Source of the DNA: a virus
IMG/VR virus record: IMGVR_UViG_3300036944_000610
Location: 1-40,054 of that record
Direction: 5' to 3' (one strand)
DNA: 40,054 nt
Made by a program: the position numbers and the translations under genes. Every line of letters begins with the position of its first letter. The stretch's first letter is position 1. Of the stretch, positions 37,346-40,054 are shown piece by piece. The notes beneath the pieces were generated by a model. The model did no database searches. It was not told the origin of the DNA and was given only the letters and a program-made list of their open reading frames with translations.

Positions 37346-39262
37346 ATGCCCGCAATCGTCGCCCCTCTGCCGCAGTTCTTCGACCTGGCCGGCGCTCCGC
37401 TGGAATCCGGCTCTGTCTACATCGGGGCCGCAGGCGGCAACCCCGAGACCGCACCCGTTTCGGTGTATTGGGATTCCGACCTGACGCAGCCTGCTGCGCA
37501 GCCGCTGCGCACAACGCGCGGCTTTGTGGCGCGCGGCGGCACTCCGGCCCCGGTGTACGTCAGCGGCTTGCACTCGCTGACTGTCAAGCAGCGCAACGGA
37601 GTGCGGGTGTTGTACTCGCCAACCTCACTGGATGCGGATAACGCGACCGCGCTGCGTGATGACCTCGTAAGCACCGCCAGCAGCAAAGGGTCCGCGCTGA
37701 TCGGGTATCTGCCAGCCGGGACAGGGGCGGTCGGTCGGACAGCGCAAGCCAAGTTGCGCGAGGTCGAGGCGTCGGTCGCTGACTTCTTGCCAGCCGGTTA
37801 CGTCACTGACGGCAGCGTCAACTACACGACTCAGATCCAGGCCGCGATTGACTCGGCGCAAAGCGCTGCGCTGGTGACCTATGGAAAGTTCGGCCGCTCC
37901 ATCGCCCGCCTTAAGTTGCCATCGGGCAACTTCAGCGTCAGCGGCCTGACGATCACCCGGCCGCTGAGTTTCGTCGGCAACGGGCGCGAGACAACCATGC
38001 TCAACCTCGTGGCCGGCTCCACGGTGCCATTGATCAATGTGCAGGTTGCCCACGACTCGTTCGACTACTTCGCGTTCGGCATGCCAGCCTGGGTGCTGCT
38101 GTCCGACATGACGCTGACCGCCGACAGCGCAGCCGATGTGCCGGGGCAGGGCGTTGCCCACGGTGTCTACGCCACCGACGCGACCACGAACCCGGTCTCA
38201 ACGTGGCTCGTCATGGAGCGCATGTCCATCGTCGGCATGCCTGCAACTGGAGTCTATGGGTCGTCAATGACAAAGGGCGCGGCGTTCCTGCGCGACGTTC
38301 AGAGCTACTACTGTGGGCAGGACATCCTGCGCGTTTTCTCTTGCGCGGATTGGCGAGTCATCAGCTGCGACTTCGGCGGCGGTAGCGGCACAAACGCATC
38401 CGCGATTGTCAACATCTCCGGCTCGACTGGCCTGGAGTTCACCGACAGCTACTTCTACACCGCGAAGGAGAACGTGCTGACGGCGTTCAACGCCGTGGCC
38501 GACTTCAAGGGGTGCTACTTCGACCTGGCGGGGAAGTCCGCTGTCGCGGCCAACATCAACCGCACGGGCAGCTACGACGCGGTGCTGACTTTCAGCCAGT
38601 GCTTCTTCCGCTGGGCCGGTCAGACCACCGACAACGCCTACCCGACGTTCGACATCACGACCGGCACGGGTGGGCTGATCAAGCTGCTGGCCTGCGACTT
38701 CCGCTCCATCGACAACCCGTTCGGGTCGAACAAGACGAACGGCGACATCATCTTCGCAGCGGCTGGCGTGGGCGTTGGCACGCGGGTCTACATCGACGGC
38801 GCGACCAAGTTCGACCGGGGATTCCCGGGCGGCACTTCGGCCGATGGGCGCAGCGTCACGAACCGCACCGACTACCTGCTCGGCTTCGCGTCCACCAGCA
38901 CAGTGGGCAATACCGGGGCGCAAAAGTCCCTCGGCGCGCTGGCGTCACAGCGCACCACGCTGTCCTATGCGGCCACCGTCAACATCAACGCATCGCTGGG
39001 CAACTTGTTTGAAGTGACGGCGAACAACGGCGTGGCCTTCGCCATCGCTGCGCCGACGAACCCGACGGACGGCCAGCGCATCACCGTGATGACCAAGAAC
39101 ACCAGCGGCGGCGCGCTGGGTGCGATCACGCCGAATGCGGTGTTCAAGCTGACCGGCTCGGCCTGGCCGACCCCTGCGACCGGCACCAACATCAAGCTGT
39201 ACCTGTACTACGACGGCACAAACTGGACCGAAGAAGGCCGGTCTGGCGCCGTCCCGAACTAA
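37346..39262 (+). CDS. Tailspike with P22-type head-binding domain and beta-helix
   Basis: 638 residues (P22 gp9 has 667). Residues 1-95 match the P22 tailspike head-binding layout: PLPQFFDLAGAPLESGSVYI, PVSVYWDSDLTQPAAQPLRT, then GTPAPVYVSGLHSLTVKQRN and VLYSP. From about 155 a pectate-lyase-like beta-helix begins (NYTTQIQAAIDSAQSA, RLKLPSGNFSVSGLTITRPL). The last 90 residues (NINASLGNLFEVTANNGVAF, YLYYDGTNWTEEGRSG) form a fibre-end domain. It binds and probably cleaves a surface polysaccharide of the host; the substrate cannot be read. Confidence 0.92.
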   Translation: MPAIVAPLPQFFDLAGAPLESGSVYIGAAGGNPETAPVSVYWDSDLTQPAAQPLRTTRGFVARGGTPAPVYVSGLHSLTVKQRNGVRVLYSPTSLDADNATALRDDLVSTASSKGSALIGYLPAGTGAVGRTAQAKLREVEASVADFLPAGYVTDGSVNYTTQIQAAIDSAQSAALVTYGKFGRSIARLKLPSGNFSVSGLTITRPLSFVGNGRETTMLNLVAGSTVPLINVQVAHDSFDYFAFGMPAWVLLSDMTLTADSAADVPGQGVAHGVYATDATTNPVSTWLVMERMSIVGMPATGVYGSSMTKGAAFLRDVQSYYCGQDILRVFSCADWRVISCDFGGGSGTNASAIVNISGSTGLEFTDSYFYTAKENVLTAFNAVADFKGCYFDLAGKSAVAANINRTGSYDAVLTFSQCFFRWAGQTTDNAYPTFDITTGTGGLIKLLACDFRSIDNPFGSNKTNGDIIFAAAGVGVGTRVYIDGATKFDRGFPGGTSADGRSVTNRTDYLLGFASTSTVGNTGAQKSLGALASQRTTLSYAATVNINASLGNLFEVTANNGVAFAIAAPTNPTDGQRITVMTKNTSGGALGAITPNAVFKLTGSAWPTPATGTNIKLYLYYDGTNWTEEGRSGAVPN

Positions 39263-39270
39263 GGCGAGCC

Positions 39271-39450
39271 ATGATCGAAGCAATCGGAACCATCCTGGCC
39301 GCGCTGTCCCTCATGGTGCTGGTCGGCGTGCTGATCGTGGCCTATGTGGTGTGGCGGTCGAATAGGCGCATGGATGACGCGGCGGCAGAGATGGCTGCAC
39401 AGGCAAAGCAGGGCAGCGGCGGCGGCGGTGGCCCTAAAGAGCCGGCGTGA
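39271..39450 (+). CDS. Small single-pass membrane protein, 59 aa
   Basis: ATG 39271 is preceded by AGGCGAG. The product starts MIEAIGTILAALSLMVLVGV, one membrane helix (to YVVW), then RSNRRMDDAAAEMAAQAKQG and a Gly run. An N-terminal helix with a polar cytoplasmic or periplasmic tail is common in small phage lysis-cassette proteins. It overlaps the next gene. Exact role unknown. Confidence 0.7.
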   Translation: MIEAIGTILAALSLMVLVGVLIVAYVVWRSNRRMDDAAAEMAAQAKQGSGGGGGPKEPA

Positions 39451-39835
39451 ATCGTGGGCGCTGGCCTGTGAACTGCTGCTGATCGTGGCCGCACGCGAAC
39501 ACCTGTGGCCGCTGGTGCCTGCGCACCTTCAGGGCATGGCGTCCAAGGGCCTGGGCGCGGCGCTGGTGCTTGTACTGCTGTCGATGCTATGGAGACATGC
39601 CCCACGCTCTCGCGTGCTGCTGGGCGTCATTCTGCTGGCCTGCTGGTACTCCCTGCAGACGCTGATCTGTTCCGGCGCCTACATGGTGCAGCCGTGGACG
39701 GTGGAAGCAGGGCATGGCATCTGCAGCGCCCGCCTGGACTTCGATCTAGGCGCCCTGGGCGTGATGCTGTGCGCGTGGTTCGCGTTCTGGCTGTCGGAAC
39801 CTGTAAGACCTGACAGTACCCAACACTTGAAGTAA
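39428..39835 (+). CDS. Multi-pass membrane protein, 135 aa
   Basis: Start chosen at GTG 39428, overlapping the previous gene by 23 bases; a later ATG would lose the first helix. Hydrophobic segments: ALACELLLIVA, KGLGAALVLVLLSMLW, VLLGVILLACWYSLQTLICS and LGALGVMLCAWFAFWL, so three to four membrane helices with a short basic N-terminus. It stands in the presumed lysis cassette. A holin is possible, but four helices with a 30-residue loop are unusual for known holin classes. Confidence 0.65.
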   Translation: MALKSRRESWALACELLLIVAAREHLWPLVPAHLQGMASKGLGAALVLVLLSMLWRHAPRSRVLLGVILLACWYSLQTLICSGAYMVQPWTVEAGHGICSARLDFDLGALGVMLCAWFAFWLSEPVRPDSTQHLK

Positions 39836-39843
39836 GCGGAAAA

Positions 39844-40054
39844 ATGAACGACACCGACCCACAAAGCCGCCCGACAATTTCACTGGATGTTGTCGACATC
39901 CACCTCGACTACCTGCGCAAAGACATGCGCGCGGTGTTGGCGGCGATTGCAACGATGGCGACCAAGGAAGACATCAAGGCGCTCGAAAACCGGATGCAGT
40001 CATTCGTGACCCGTTCGGAGTTCGACGCGCTCGCGAGTCAAGTCAAGTCGGGCA
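39844..40054 (+). CDS. Coiled-coil/C-terminal TM small protein, 5' part (continues at base 1)
   Basis: The ATG at 39844 opens a frame that runs off the right edge and continues at base 1. The joined product is 112 residues. The N-terminal part seen here is hydrophilic and charged (begins MNDTDPQSRPTISLDVVDIH) and looks helical. It starts 8 bases after the stop of the preceding membrane-protein gene, with GGAAAA just upstream as a weak ribosome binding site. The full protein has the layout of small phage XhlA-like lysis-associated proteins: soluble helical N-terminus and one C-terminal membrane helix. Function in lysis is inferred from layout and location only. Confidence 0.75.
   Translation, partial: MNDTDPQSRPTISLDVVDIHLDYLRKDMRAVLAAIATMATKEDIKALENRMQSFVTRSEFDALASQVKSG
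39931..40054. repeat. Right copy of 124-bp terminal direct repeat
   Basis: Second copy of the window's first 124 bases, differing at four positions near its right end. It lies inside the coding region that starts at 39844, and the reading frame is kept across the junction. This fits wrap-around of a circular or circularly permuted phage genome better than a packaged short terminal repeat, because a physical phage terminal repeat would normally be identical in both copies. Confidence 0.95.

Noticed and set aside
37346-39262. Diversity-generating retroelement, as in Bordetella phage BPP-1
   Set aside because: No reverse transcriptase gene, no template/variable repeat pair and no Mtd-like protein are visible in the whole unit.
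1-40054. CRISPR arrays, tRNA or rRNA genes, insertion sequences
   Set aside because: No regularly spaced direct repeats, no tRNA-like cloverleaf, no rRNA segments and no transposase were noticed on reading through; a short or odd tRNA could be missed by eye.

Overview
This window is an almost exactly once-around copy of a temperate, P22-like (podovirus) phage genome. The first 124 bases recur at the end (39931-40054) with only four differences, and the reading frame that runs off the right edge continues at base 1. The repeating unit is therefore about 39,930 bp. It is a circular or circularly permuted phage genome, or tandem prophage copies, opened inside a small membrane-protein gene. DNA is GC-rich with dense TGATG/ATGA/GTGA gene overlaps. 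Together with the phage families present this suggests a high-GC proteobacterial host, plausibly a betaproteobacterium of the Burkholderiales. The host is an inference, because no host DNA is visible.

Layout. (1) 671-876: convergent intergenic region next to the integrase, with four TGTTCG repeats that look like arm-type Int sites (candidate attP). (2) 877-9857, minus strand: one long early operon with repressor-type promoter PL at 9901-9942. In transcription order it holds several small genes, a RecT-like annealing protein, a YqaJ/lambda-Exo-like nuclease, NinB, an HNH (Ref/DUF968-like) protein, a run of small hypothetical genes, excisionase and a lambda-type integrase. (3) 9858-10936: immunity region. 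It has an STAS-like gene (plus), a helix-turn-helix repressor without a peptidase domain (minus), and four copies of a 13-bp operator (AAACG-N3-CGCTT) split between PL and PR. (4) 10937-18488, plus: a leaderless Cro/YdaS-like gene, a structured leader with terminator-like hairpins, then the replication and regulation block. That block has a SNF2-type helicase, a DNA methyltransferase, a DUF1376 O-like protein with candidate origin iterons, a DnaB-like helicase, a LuxR-type HTH protein and a RusA resolvase. (5) 18488-39262, plus: packaging and virion genes in P22 order: small and large terminase, portal, scaffold, coat, gp4-like, gp10-like, three ejection proteins and a tailspike with a P22-type head-binding domain. 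A free-standing HNH-AP2 endonuclease gene interrupts the head genes after the coat gene. A second beta-helix protein and several beta-rich virion proteins sit among the tail genes. (6) 39271-40054 joined to 1-670: a cluster of small membrane proteins, presumably the lysis region. No endolysin is recognisable anywhere.

How it works together. In the lysogen the repressor would sit on OL and OR and silence PL and PR. On induction PR makes the Cro-like protein and, past the leader hairpins, the replication genes, while PL makes the recombination and excision genes. The LuxR-type protein sits where lambda-like phages keep late regulators and may switch on the packaging, virion and lysis genes. Virion assembly follows the P22 scheme: scaffold-assisted procapsid, headful packaging, gp4/gp10-type head completion, ejection proteins and a tailspike.
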